Positions 1 to 6,550 of a DNA stretch of 27,911 nt are shown piece after piece. This DNA comes from JBAYJT01 sp041664965. GTDB taxonomy: Bacteria > Pseudomonadota > Gammaproteobacteria > UBA9339. Within the stretch, counting starts at the first letter, position 1, and each line of letters starts with the position of its first letter. Where the stretch lies: NCBI GenBank assembly GCA_041664965.1, contig JBAYJT010000021.1, positions 1 to 27,911 of the forward strand, in the 5' to 3' direction. The notes under the pieces were generated by a model. That model was not told where the DNA came from, made no database searches, and worked only from the letters and a program-made list of their open reading frames with translations. The position numbers and the translations under genes are program-made.

Positions 1-1
1 A

Positions 2-91
2 GTTGGTGAGAGAGGTAATTGGGGTATTGTTGAACGATATGTAAAGAATCAGGGACAGAACTTACAGGATGCGCAGTTGCGCCTCTTTTAA
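2..91 (+). CDS. 3' end of an unrecognised gene (partial)
   Basis: Frame 2 is open from the window edge to a TAA at 89-91, giving 29 residues that end in DAQLRLF. A strong hairpin follows three bases after the stop, as expected for a real gene end. I do not recognise the family. The last five residues, QLRLF, resemble the QLxLF motif by which DNA polymerases and repair proteins bind the beta sliding clamp, but five residues at a C-terminus are weak evidence. A second frame (from base 3 to a stop at 42-44) is also open over part of this stretch, so the frame choice rests mainly on the terminator position. Confidence 0.4.
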   Translation, partial: VGERGNWGIVERYVKNQGQNLQDAQLRLF

Positions 92-93
92 TA

Positions 94-120
94 CCCCGTC
101 GGCTTGCCGCGGGGAATTTT
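94..120 (+). terminator. Rho-independent terminator
   Basis: CCCCG (94-98), one bulged T, CGGC (100-103), TT loop, GCCG (106-109), CGGGG (110-114), followed by AATTTT. The nine paired bases with a tiny loop and the T-run directly after a stop codon make a convincing terminator for the partial gene ending at 91. Confidence 0.75.
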
Positions 121-513
121 ATTGCTATTAAAAAACATGTAAACGAAACTCTTGCTCCGAAGACGCGAGCCACAACTATCCCTGTCGAATATATATGTCC
201 TATATCATTGGAGCTTATGCAAGTGCCAGTGTATGCGCATGAGGTATACCAATCTGAGAGGGCACATATATATGAGGAAAAGTGGCTTAAAGAGTGGTAC
301 GAAAAAGATAAAACATGCCCAGAATGTAGAAAGCCGTTGACGACAAATGAATTTAAGCCCAACCATCTTTTGCGGCAAGAAATGGATAATTTTTTTAGAG
401 ATAATCCGCATTTACGTCCGAAAGCTACAATGCCTAAGCCATCTCCAGCGTCTCAAGCAACCCCAGACAGCTCTTCGGAACAACATCGTATCTTTCGACC
501 ACTGTTATTTTAA
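121..513 (+). CDS. U-box domain protein, start codon unclear (possibly 5'-truncated)
   Basis: The frame is open from 34 to the stop at 511-513. A U-box, the RING-like fold that recruits eukaryotic E2 ubiquitin-conjugating enzymes, begins around 178 with IPVEYICPIS, continues through the TCPECRKPL segment and ends in FKPNHLLRQEMDNFF; the spacing and the closing PNhxLR signature are typical. Bacterial U-box proteins are generally secreted effectors acting inside a eukaryotic host cell, for example Legionella LubX. There is no ATG, GTG or TTG start upstream of the domain: TTG at 208 would cut into it, and ATT at 121 or 127 would be needed for an intact copy. It is therefore either a rare ATT start or a decayed 5' end. 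With ATT 121 the protein has 130 residues, the U-box at about 20-92 and a shared tail (ATPDSSSEQH...) at 113-130. Confidence 0.65.
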   Translation: MAIKKHVNETLAPKTRATTIPVEYICPISLELMQVPVYAHEVYQSERAHIYEEKWLKEWYEKDKTCPECRKPLTTNEFKPNHLLRQEMDNFFRDNPHLRPKATMPKPSPASQATPDSSSEQHRIFRPLLF

Positions 514-596
514 GGTGGGCGTAAGTAGTACAACTAAAAATATTAGTCGCACCGCGTTGAAGCCAATGCCATTGTCAAAGATGGCGTTGGCTTCAA
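431..596 (+). repeat. Shared C-terminal tail and 3' UTR cassette, copy A
   Basis: This stretch codes the last 27 residues of the U-box protein, its stop codon and a 3' untranslated hairpin. It matches 3111-3272 at the end of the next gene. Between 457 and 544 only seven of 88 bases differ. The match starts inside both coding regions and runs past both stop codons, so it is a DNA duplication and not only protein convergence. Confidence 0.85.
557..596 (+). terminator. Long 3' hairpin after U-box gene
   Basis: TTGAAGCCAATGCCAT (557-572) pairs with ATGGCGTTGGCTTCAA (581-596): 16 pairs with a single G-U, closed by the loop TGTCAAAG. No T-run follows here, so intrinsic termination is doubtful in this copy; a role in 3' end protection is equally possible. 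The copy at 3234-3272 keeps the loop exactly and has compensating stem changes. Confidence 0.6.
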
Positions 597-1102
597 AGAA
601 GGAAGTGTAAACATCAGCAAGGTTAGTAATTCTATTTTACAGTTTAATTCGCAATAGTGTGTATTTGGCGTTGTTCTTTGTTTTTTTGTACCCCCTCTTT
701 TTTATTCCAACTGAAGTTTGATTTTTCAGTCTTAAGTAGTGTACTTGCTTCATGGAGCCAGCTAAACGCCCGCTTTATTTACCGTAACTCCCCAGGTATC
801 TAATAAAAACAATCAAACAGCCACAAAGTGGCAAAATAAGATAGCCCAGCCTAAGCGAGCTAGCGAGCGCAGGGCTGGGTGAAAGGAACATAGGATTTTG
901 AGCGCTGAAAGTGCGAAATAAAAATTATGGGAACTTCTTATTGAAAATTATTAATTAAGAATTCCTTAATTTTAAAAGTATACCGGTGGGTGTATATTTG
1001 GAGCCAGCTTATATGAGCAAGGCTTTAAGTTATAAATATTAGTTTAGTACCCAGAGCCGTATATTAAAAATAATTTTCGTTAAATTAATATTAGGAGTGT
1101 TT
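597..1102. other. Non-coding stretch with short hairpins
   Basis: About 500 bases with no convincing ORF on either strand. It contains a short hairpin GCCAC-AAA-GTGGC (820-832), a longer one at 845-879, and an AT-rich inverted repeat AATTAAG-aattc-CTTAATT (953-971). The motif GGAGCCAGCT occurs twice (near 755 and 1000). I found no well-spaced promoter for the following gene. A regulatory RNA could lie here but nothing in the sequence identifies one. Confidence 0.5.
845..879. repeat. REP-like hairpin
   Basis: CCCAGCC (845-851) pairs with GGCTGGG (873-879), enclosing a GCG/CGC inner stem and the tandem GCGAGCta-GCGAGC. It is far more GC-rich than its surroundings, like REP-type intergenic palindromes. 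It has no T-run. Confidence 0.45.
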
Positions 1103-3193
1103 ATGCAACAACATCCAGGGTCTTCTAGCGCTTTATTATCTGCTGCTTCAGCAATGTCTACAAGTATAGCCCCTGTGACAGTTACTGCAACACCAGCTGC
1201 TTCCAGTGCTGCGGCCGCTACAACAACGCAAGAAGATTCAGATAATGATAGCGTAAAAACTGCGGTTTACACACCAGCGCAAGAGGTGCCAGCTGTTTCA
1301 TCCGCATCATCTGCTAGTTCAACAGCTGCGACTACTAGTGCTATATCATCTTCTACTTCGGCGATGCCTCGGTACGATATAGATCAAGAGGAAGAAGATG
1401 CTGATACAGCAGCTTCTATAGTATCTGAAAATACAAAAACTTCTCCTGAGGTTGGGGAAGAATCGTCATCTGCTAGCTCCGCAACTGCAGTCTATGAAGA
1501 GGAAAAATACTATCCTTTAGAATTAATTCTGAAATTTTTTAAAAAGATAAAGCCTGCGATTATCAAAATATTATCAGCAGAAAAGGAGGAGGATTTGCTG
1601 AATAAGTTGCAGGATTTATGTAAGTCCCCGGACTGGATATTCATCAATATTTTTCTAGGATCCTACCACATGTCTGGTATTAAAAAGCAAGACTGCCCAT
1701 ATCTTATCATTAAACTTGAGCTTTTTATTAGATCTTTAGAACAAGGTTTAAAACAAGGTTTAGAAAATTTAAGGGAAAATTATGATAAAATTCAGGTTGC
1801 TTTTGATACTGCTGTTAAAGCCGCCACAAAGTATGAGGTACTTGGCTCGGCAGTAACGTCTGTTGCGCCAGTAGCATCTGTTTCTTCTGGCTGCATTATT
1901 CCTGCTTTTTGGATAGGAGCTTTTAGCCCTAGCGTTGCAATTAGGGTAATAGCACCCGTGGAAAATGGAGAAAATAAAAATATTCTGCATTTAGCTGAAT
2001 TAATGTTTCCAGCCCTACAAGGTTGTATTGAAAGCATATTGGGAAAGCTAAACGAAATAAAGATTGCAGACCAGGAGCATTTCGAAAAAACGGATTATTT
2101 CCTTTTAAGGAGAGAATTGCAAACGATCTTAAAGTATTTATTTATAAACACCGATTTGATGACAGCCCTCAAAAAGATAGAAAGTTTTAAACTTGTAACG
2201 CTAAAAGGGATTGAGCGAAGGTTCATCGAAGGAGTGAAGGAAGTTATTGTTTTTTTACACCCGGATGTGGAAAGTTTGGTTATAAACCATATATCTTTGG
2301 AGGATTGTTTTGTTAAGGTTCAAGAATGTTGGAAGGAAATATGTCAAGTGAATAGCGTTAGTCCAACACCCGTTTTCAGCTTTGCATTTGCCACACCAAC
2401 ATCTACAAGCGCAGTGCCTGTGGTAGCAACTGTACCCCCCCCTGTTTCTAATGATGCTTTAACTGTTGGTGAGTTGCAGGAATTAGCTAAGGAATTTTTT
2501 AAAAAGATATGGTCAAAAATTTTGCCCATATGGCATAAAATATTTGATACAGTAAATGCGGAATCATCAACAGAGAAAGATAATTTAGTTGAACAATTGC
2601 GAAATGGGCTGAATGGATTATTTGAAGACGAACAGTGGAAAGTAACCGAAGGATTGGTAAAGATACTAGCGAGTAGTCCTTATGTTGAAACGCAAGATAA
2701 TAAATTAAAGGCTTACCAATTACTTATCGGTGGAATTAGGATTATGTCTCAGGATGGTATAGGATATTTAGAACATGTGTTGTTTAAGGTTCTAGGTGCT
2801 CTGAAAGAGATATATCTAAATGATAGGGTTGCTATAACACCTGTTTCTAGTTCTGCATTTGCCACACCAACATCTACAAGTGCAGCGTCTGTGATAGCAG
2901 CTGCACCAAGTGTTTTTTCACCTATATCATTTTCTAGATTAATATCTTTTCAAGTGTCGCATGTGTCATTATTTGTAAGACCCGTAGCACAACCTGCTGC
3001 AATGCTACCTTTAGCTCAAAATGGATCAGTTAGTTCAACAACAGTGGCTACTACTAGTAGCAGTGCTTCTGCTTTTTCTGGAGGTGGTTCTGGTTCTAGT
3101 GCTGCTGCTTTGCTTAATCCATCTCTAACGCTTAAAGCAACCCCAGACAGTTCTTCGGAACAACATCTTATCTTTCGACCATCGTTATTTTAA
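1103..3193 (+). CDS. Large Ser/Thr/Ala-rich helical repeat protein, putative effector
   Basis: I do not recognise a known family. The ATG at 1103 has an AGGAG five bases upstream, preferable to the in-frame GTG at 1097. The 696-residue protein opens with about 130 residues rich in Ser, Ala, Thr and acidic residues. Three predicted helical blocks follow, near residues 135-240, 290-410 and 452-580, separated by low-complexity linkers. Two linkers carry the same AFATPTSTSA sequence, coded by an identical 27-base stretch (2383-2409 and 2854-2880). Blocks 1 and 3 both contain FFKKI, coded by an identical 17-base stretch (1533-1549, 2493-2509). Internal duplication is therefore likely. There is no signal peptide or transmembrane segment. 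The last 18 residues (679-696) match the tail of the U-box protein. Secretion by a type IV system is an inference from that shared tail and the genomic setting. Confidence 0.8.
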   Translation: MQQHPGSSSALLSAASAMSTSIAPVTVTATPAASSAAAATTTQEDSDNDSVKTAVYTPAQEVPAVSSASSASSTAATTSAISSSTSAMPRYDIDQEEEDADTAASIVSENTKTSPEVGEESSSASSATAVYEEEKYYPLELILKFFKKIKPAIIKILSAEKEEDLLNKLQDLCKSPDWIFINIFLGSYHMSGIKKQDCPYLIIKLELFIRSLEQGLKQGLENLRENYDKIQVAFDTAVKAATKYEVLGSAVTSVAPVASVSSGCIIPAFWIGAFSPSVAIRVIAPVENGENKNILHLAELMFPALQGCIESILGKLNEIKIADQEHFEKTDYFLLRRELQTILKYLFINTDLMTALKKIESFKLVTLKGIERRFIEGVKEVIVFLHPDVESLVINHISLEDCFVKVQECWKEICQVNSVSPTPVFSFAFATPTSTSAVPVVATVPPPVSNDALTVGELQELAKEFFKKIWSKILPIWHKIFDTVNAESSTEKDNLVEQLRNGLNGLFEDEQWKVTEGLVKILASSPYVETQDNKLKAYQLLIGGIRIMSQDGIGYLEHVLFKVLGALKEIYLNDRVAITPVSSSAFATPTSTSAASVIAAAPSVFSPISFSRLISFQVSHVSLFVRPVAQPAAMLPLAQNGSVSSTTVATTSSSASAFSGGGSGSSAAALLNPSLTLKATPDSSSEQHLIFRPSLF
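2383..2409 (+). repeat. Internal linker repeat, copy 1
   Basis: A 27-base stretch beginning TGCATTTGCCACACC codes AFATPTSTS and is identical to 2854-2880. Similarity continues more loosely downstream (GTG.TAGCA.CTG). It marks a duplicated inter-domain linker. Confidence 0.8.
2854..2880 (+). repeat. Internal linker repeat, copy 2
   Basis: Identical over 27 bases to 2383-2409 and in the same reading frame. The block before it (about residues 452-580) is therefore bounded by near-identical linkers, the arrangement expected after an in-frame duplication or recombination event. Confidence 0.8.
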
Positions 3194-3272
3194 GGTAGTC
3201 GTAAGTAGTACAACTAACAATATTCACACCGCGTTGAAGCAAATGCCATTGTCAAAGATGGCATTTGTTCAA
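3111..3272 (+). repeat. Shared C-terminal tail and 3' UTR cassette, copy B
   Basis: Counterpart of 431-596. It codes the last 27 residues of the large repeat protein (LLNPSLTLKATPDSSS and the tail ending RPSLF), the stop codon and a 3' hairpin. Upstream of 3111 the two genes have no detectable similarity. Confidence 0.85.
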
Positions 3273-3278
3273 TTTTTC
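3234..3278 (+). terminator. Rho-independent terminator
   Basis: TTGAA-(g)-CAAATGCCAT (3234-3249) pairs with ATGGCATTTGTTCAA (3258-3272) with one bulged G, loop TGTCAAAG, then TTTTTCTA. Compared with 557-596 a C:G pair has become A:T and a U:G pair U:A, so the stem is conserved by paired changes. This copy has the T-run that copy A lacks. Confidence 0.75.
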
Positions 3279-3315
3279 TAGACTAAAATAGCTTCTCCAA
3301 GCGATAATAATCGCT

Positions 3316-4050
3316 ATGGGTATAGTAGTTGCGAGTGCTGTAGAAAAAGAACTGCAAAAGTTGGCGAATAGTGCAAAGGCTGTAGTGCTGCAGCGGTTTT
3401 TTAAAACTGGTCCGGGCGAATATGGCGAAGGGGATAAGTTTTTCGGTATTACAGTGCCAGTTTTGCGTTCTGTCGCTAAAAAATACTCCACGTTAGATTT
3501 TTCTTCACTTTCTAAACTCCTAGAATCGCCTTGGCACGAGATGCGTTTACTCGCGCTTCTTATTCTAGTTTTGCAATATCAAAAAGCCTTTAAGCTGCAA
3601 GAGAAAGAGCTTTGTGGCGATATTTATAAATTTTACATTTCTAATTTTCAACGCATTAATAACTGGGATCTAGTTGATTTAAGTGCACCGCATATAGTTG
3701 GTGCTGAGTTGTTTCCAAAAGATCAAAAACAAAGCGGCGAGATTTTACTTTCTTTTTCTAAAGATAAAAATTTGTGGCTGCGTCGTATTGCTATTGTTTC
3801 AACTTTTTATTTTATTCGTAATAATTACTTTTCGCATACTCTAAATATTTCAGAGTCTTTGCTAGAAGATAAAGCAGATCTGATTCACAAGGCTTCTGGC
3901 TGGATGCTTAGGGAGGTTGGTAAGCGCGATCAAGAATGTTTAGAAAATTTTTTACGTAAAAATAAAGCGCTTATGCCTCGCACAATGCTGCGATATGCTA
4001 TAGAGCGTTTTCCTGAGGATTTAAGAAAGGGTTACTTGAGAGGAGGCTAA
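3316..4050 (+). CDS. AlkD-like DNA alkylation repair glycosylase
   Basis: Protein of 244 residues made of HEAT-like helical repeats, of the DNA alkylation repair enzyme family (PF08713), which removes bulky or cationic alkylated bases such as N3- and N7-alkylpurines. The signature NNWDLVD places W117 and D121 four residues apart, as in Bacillus cereus AlkD (W109, D113), and LWLRRIAI (about 153-160) supplies the second tryptophan and the arginine pair. The ATG at 3316 has only a weak ribosome binding site; no better in-frame start exists after the terminator at 3234-3278. Two bases separate its stop from the ATG of the next gene, so the two are probably co-transcribed. Confidence 0.88.
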   Translation: MGIVVASAVEKELQKLANSAKAVVLQRFFKTGPGEYGEGDKFFGITVPVLRSVAKKYSTLDFSSLSKLLESPWHEMRLLALLILVLQYQKAFKLQEKELCGDIYKFYISNFQRINNWDLVDLSAPHIVGAELFPKDQKQSGEILLSFSKDKNLWLRRIAIVSTFYFIRNNYFSHTLNISESLLEDKADLIHKASGWMLREVGKRDQECLENFLRKNKALMPRTMLRYAIERFPEDLRKGYLRGG

Positions 4051-4051
4051 T

Positions 4052-4762
4052 ATGTTTGGGCATTTTCCTAAAACCTCTAAGGGGAGCATTAATAGTCGTG
4101 GTTGTAGTTCTGCTTCATCGACCAGGAAGTTTTCTTTGCTTTCTAAGGATATGCAGGATAGTGAGAATCAGATAATAAATACTTTACGCACTAACGGTTG
4201 GGTATATGAAGCGGAACGAAGTACCGGGAGCATGTACAGCGATTCTAATGTGATTATTGTTGGTGGCACTCCATTGTCTAAAGTAACGACGGATTACGCA
4301 GATTTTTTTCATCGGAAATTAGATTTAGAAAATATTCAATGCGCAAGGAGAATTGTGGATGGATGGCACCAGCCTTTAGTAAAATTGCCAGCTTCGATTG
4401 TTTTTGCTGATCTAGCAGATGCTAGGACAGGTTGGAATTTGTGTGGTGGTTTAAGCACGAGTGCTGAATTTGGGGTTTTTGGTGGCGATGTTATATTACG
4501 TACTTCTTTGAGTGGTAATTGGAAGTTTTGGTGCATTAATCCAGTTTCAAAAGAGGCTGATTATAAAACTTTGTTTCAACATTGCTGCATCGAAAGTTTT
4601 TACACGTACAGCCCTGAAAACAACTGGAAGCCTCAGTTTACTCGATTTGAGACTGATACAACTACCTCTTGGTTTTTAGATCTTTGCTTACAAAAAAGAA
4701 GCATTGTCGCTGAGCTGGAAGAGCATTACAAGCAAACCCTGCAGCCTTTATCTTCTAAGTGA
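4052..4762 (+). CDS. Unknown protein, 236 residues
   Basis: I do not recognise a family. The start is well supported: AGGAGG at 4041-4046 lies five bases before the ATG, inside the end of the AlkD gene, and suggests translational coupling. The N-terminus is Ser-rich and basic (about 30 residues) without a signal peptide. The body is a probable soluble alpha/beta protein, rich in Trp and Cys, with no motif I can name. The C-terminus contains VAELEEHYKQ, a short acidic patch of the kind found in Dot/Icm effector tails, which is suggestive only. It converges on mlaA with five bases between the two genes and no visible terminator. Confidence 0.7.
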   Translation: MFGHFPKTSKGSINSRGCSSASSTRKFSLLSKDMQDSENQIINTLRTNGWVYEAERSTGSMYSDSNVIIVGGTPLSKVTTDYADFFHRKLDLENIQCARRIVDGWHQPLVKLPASIVFADLADARTGWNLCGGLSTSAEFGVFGGDVILRTSLSGNWKFWCINPVSKEADYKTLFQHCCIESFYTYSPENNWKPQFTRFETDTTTSWFLDLCLQKRSIVAELEEHYKQTLQPLSSK

Positions 4763-4767
4763 ATTTT

Positions 4768-5595
4768 TTAATCCTGCCCCAACTCCGCCTTTTGCATCAA
4801 ATAAGCTCTATGTTGCAAGTAAGCATTTCTCATAAAAGAGTAGGGATCAAAAGATTGATTGATGACTTTATCGCTTGGTAGCAAGCTATCGCGCATATCA
4901 ATCCAGCGCATAGCCACGAAGGCATATCGCGTGCCGTCTGATTTTATCATAGGCCACATTGTCAAAAATTGGTAATATACGGGCAAAGATGGGGCGTCAT
5001 TTAAAGTGCTAGGTCCTAGGAATGGAATCACGAAGTAGGGTGTATTTCTAGATCCCCACTGTGCGAAAGTAAGTCCCAAGTCGGTGTAGTGTTTTTTAAC
5101 CCCCATTAAGGTAGCCATATCGATTAGTCCGCCGATGCCAAAAGTAGTATTAATAACTAAACGTGTGAAATCACTAAGAGCCTGTTTGCCGCGCGCTTGT
5201 AGGAAATCATTAGCTATGGTTGGAATTTCATCGGTGTTATTGAAGAAGTTATTGACGCCTTTTTGAGCAATGTTAGGGACTACTGTGTCATAGACTACGG
5301 CAATGGGGCGAATAATAATTTTATCCAGGAAACGGTTGAATGCAAAAGTTTTGCGATTGAATTTTTCAAATGGATCAATAGTAGCGTAAGCGTTGGTTAT
5401 TTCTGGAAAGTTAGTGTTAGTAGCATCGTCACCGTAAAAGTCATTCTCGTCATTTGGTTGAAGAGGATTTGCAACTGGGTTGTCTGCTGGGTTTTGTACT
5501 TTGGCTTCAGCTGCGTAAACGTCGGTGCCAATGAAAGTGAGCATTAAGCTCATTAATGTAGCAGATAAAAATTTCAGAAATATTTTTTTGTCCAT
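4768..5595 (-). CDS. mlaA: MlaA (VacJ) family phospholipid-transport protein lacking a lipobox
   Basis: MlaA sits in the outer membrane and passes mislocalised outer-leaflet phospholipids to MlaC for return to the inner membrane. Family signatures are clear: DPFEKFNRKTFAFNRFLD, the NFFNNTDEIPTIANDFLQ region, the GIGGLIDMA turn, LGLTFAQWG and YFVIPFLGPS. About 275 residues from ATG 5595; ATG 5601 and GTG 5604 are alternatives but leave the GAG of the likely ribosome site too close. MlaA is normally a lipoprotein. Here the signal sequence ends VYAAEA and there is no cysteine in the N-terminal region, so cleavage by signal peptidase I is expected and no lipid anchor. It follows the aminotransferase gene on the same strand, after a hairpin, and may have its own promoter. 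Confidence 0.9.
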   Translation of the reverse strand: MDKKIFLKFLSATLMSLMLTFIGTDVYAAEAKVQNPADNPVANPLQPNDENDFYGDDATNTNFPEITNAYATIDPFEKFNRKTFAFNRFLDKIIIRPIAVVYDTVVPNIAQKGVNNFFNNTDEIPTIANDFLQARGKQALSDFTRLVINTTFGIGGLIDMATLMGVKKHYTDLGLTFAQWGSRNTPYFVIPFLGPSTLNDAPSLPVYYQFLTMWPMIKSDGTRYAFVAMRWIDMRDSLLPSDKVINQSFDPYSFMRNAYLQHRAYLMQKAELGQD

Positions 5596-5677
5596 GTACA
5601 TCACTCAGAAGGTTAATAGAATCCAAAAGTCATTATATTTTTCTTTGTACTGCAAGTAAACAGATAAAACACTGTAG

Positions 5678-5697
5678 AGACGCGATTTATCGCGTCT
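5678..5697 (-). terminator. Hairpin spanning the dat stop codon
   Basis: AGACGCGA-TTTA-TCGCGTCT is a perfect eight-pair stem with a four-base loop. The stop codon of the upstream aminotransferase lies in the loop. No T-run follows on the minus strand, so it may attenuate or protect rather than fully terminate before mlaA. It has the look of a dispersed short palindrome. Confidence 0.45.
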
Positions 5698-6541
5698 GAT
5701 TTATGTACAGTTTGATCATCCGATCCCAAATCTTTCCAGGCTTGCCATTCCCAATAATTTTCCCATCCAATTTTACAATAGGAAAGATGCCACGTGATGA
5801 GCTGGAAATCCAGACTTCATCAGCGCTGAAGAGGCGATCTTTCAGTATTTCTTCTTCGCGTAGAACAAAATTATTCTCGCGGGCAAGTTTTAGAATCAAA
5901 TTACGCGTTACTCCACTTAAGTTTTCTTCCGAAAGTGGAGGAGTGAAAATTATGCCTTTTTCTACGATAAAAACATTGCTAGAAGTTCCCTCTAAGGCAT
6001 AACCGTTACGGATTAAAATAGTTTCATCCGCATTAGCTTCCACGGCTTTGTCAAAAAGTAGTAAAGTGGGTAAGAGCGAAATAGATTTTATGTGGCAATA
6101 TTTCCAGCGAATATCTTCATGCGTAACAGCGCTTTTGCCATGCCGCAAAGTTTCATAAGAAAGTGGTGGAATTGCTTTTGTTATGGCAAAAATGGTTGGA
6201 GTTATTTCTTTAGGAAAAGCTTGGCCCCGTTCACTTGCGGCTCCACGAGTTATTTGTAAATAAATAGAATAAGCTCCGGTCGTCGCAGAGTTCTTCTCAA
6301 GTAAAGATTTGAAGATACTTTCAAAGGTTTTGACGTCTATTTTTAAAGAAATTTTTATTGCATCTAAACTATGTTGTAGTCTTTCTAAATGCTCTCTAAG
6401 GCCAACAGCAGAGCCGTTGTAGATGGGGATGACTTCGTAAACGCCGTCACCAAAAAGAAAGCCCCTATCTAATACAGAAATTTTCGCGTTTTTTATCTGC
6501 AAAAATTTGCCGTTTAAGTAGACGATCTGTTGTTTACTCAT
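5687..6541 (-). CDS. dat: D-amino-acid aminotransferase (PLP class IV)
   Basis: A 284-residue class IV PLP aminotransferase, the usual length for D-alanine aminotransferase, which interconverts D-alanine and other D-amino acids with 2-oxo acids. The start MSKQQIVYLNGKFL and the LDRGFLFGDGVYEV segment are characteristic. RWKYCHIKSISLL carries the PLP-binding lysine (K152), and ALEGTSSNVF carries the conserved glutamate (E184). The HIKSxxLL version of the lysine motif and overall length favour the D-specific enzyme over branched-chain aminotransferase or aminodeoxychorismate lyase. It starts nine bases after dacA, so the pair links D-amino-acid supply with peptidoglycan trimming; the dacA-dat pairing is common in gammaproteobacteria. 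Confidence 0.88.
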   Translation of the reverse strand: MSKQQIVYLNGKFLQIKNAKISVLDRGFLFGDGVYEVIPIYNGSAVGLREHLERLQHSLDAIKISLKIDVKTFESIFKSLLEKNSATTGAYSIYLQITRGAASERGQAFPKEITPTIFAITKAIPPLSYETLRHGKSAVTHEDIRWKYCHIKSISLLPTLLLFDKAVEANADETILIRNGYALEGTSSNVFIVEKGIIFTPPLSEENLSGVTRNLILKLARENNFVLREEEILKDRLFSADEVWISSSSRGIFPIVKLDGKIIGNGKPGKIWDRMIKLYINQTR

Positions 6542-6550
6542 AAGAAGTTT

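Noticed and set aside
127..143. Possible seventh copy of the dispersed element (AAAAAACATGTAAACG)
   Set aside because: Only the ACATGT core and A-run match; the TTGATTT and dyad parts are missing, and no minus-strand gene lies next to it.
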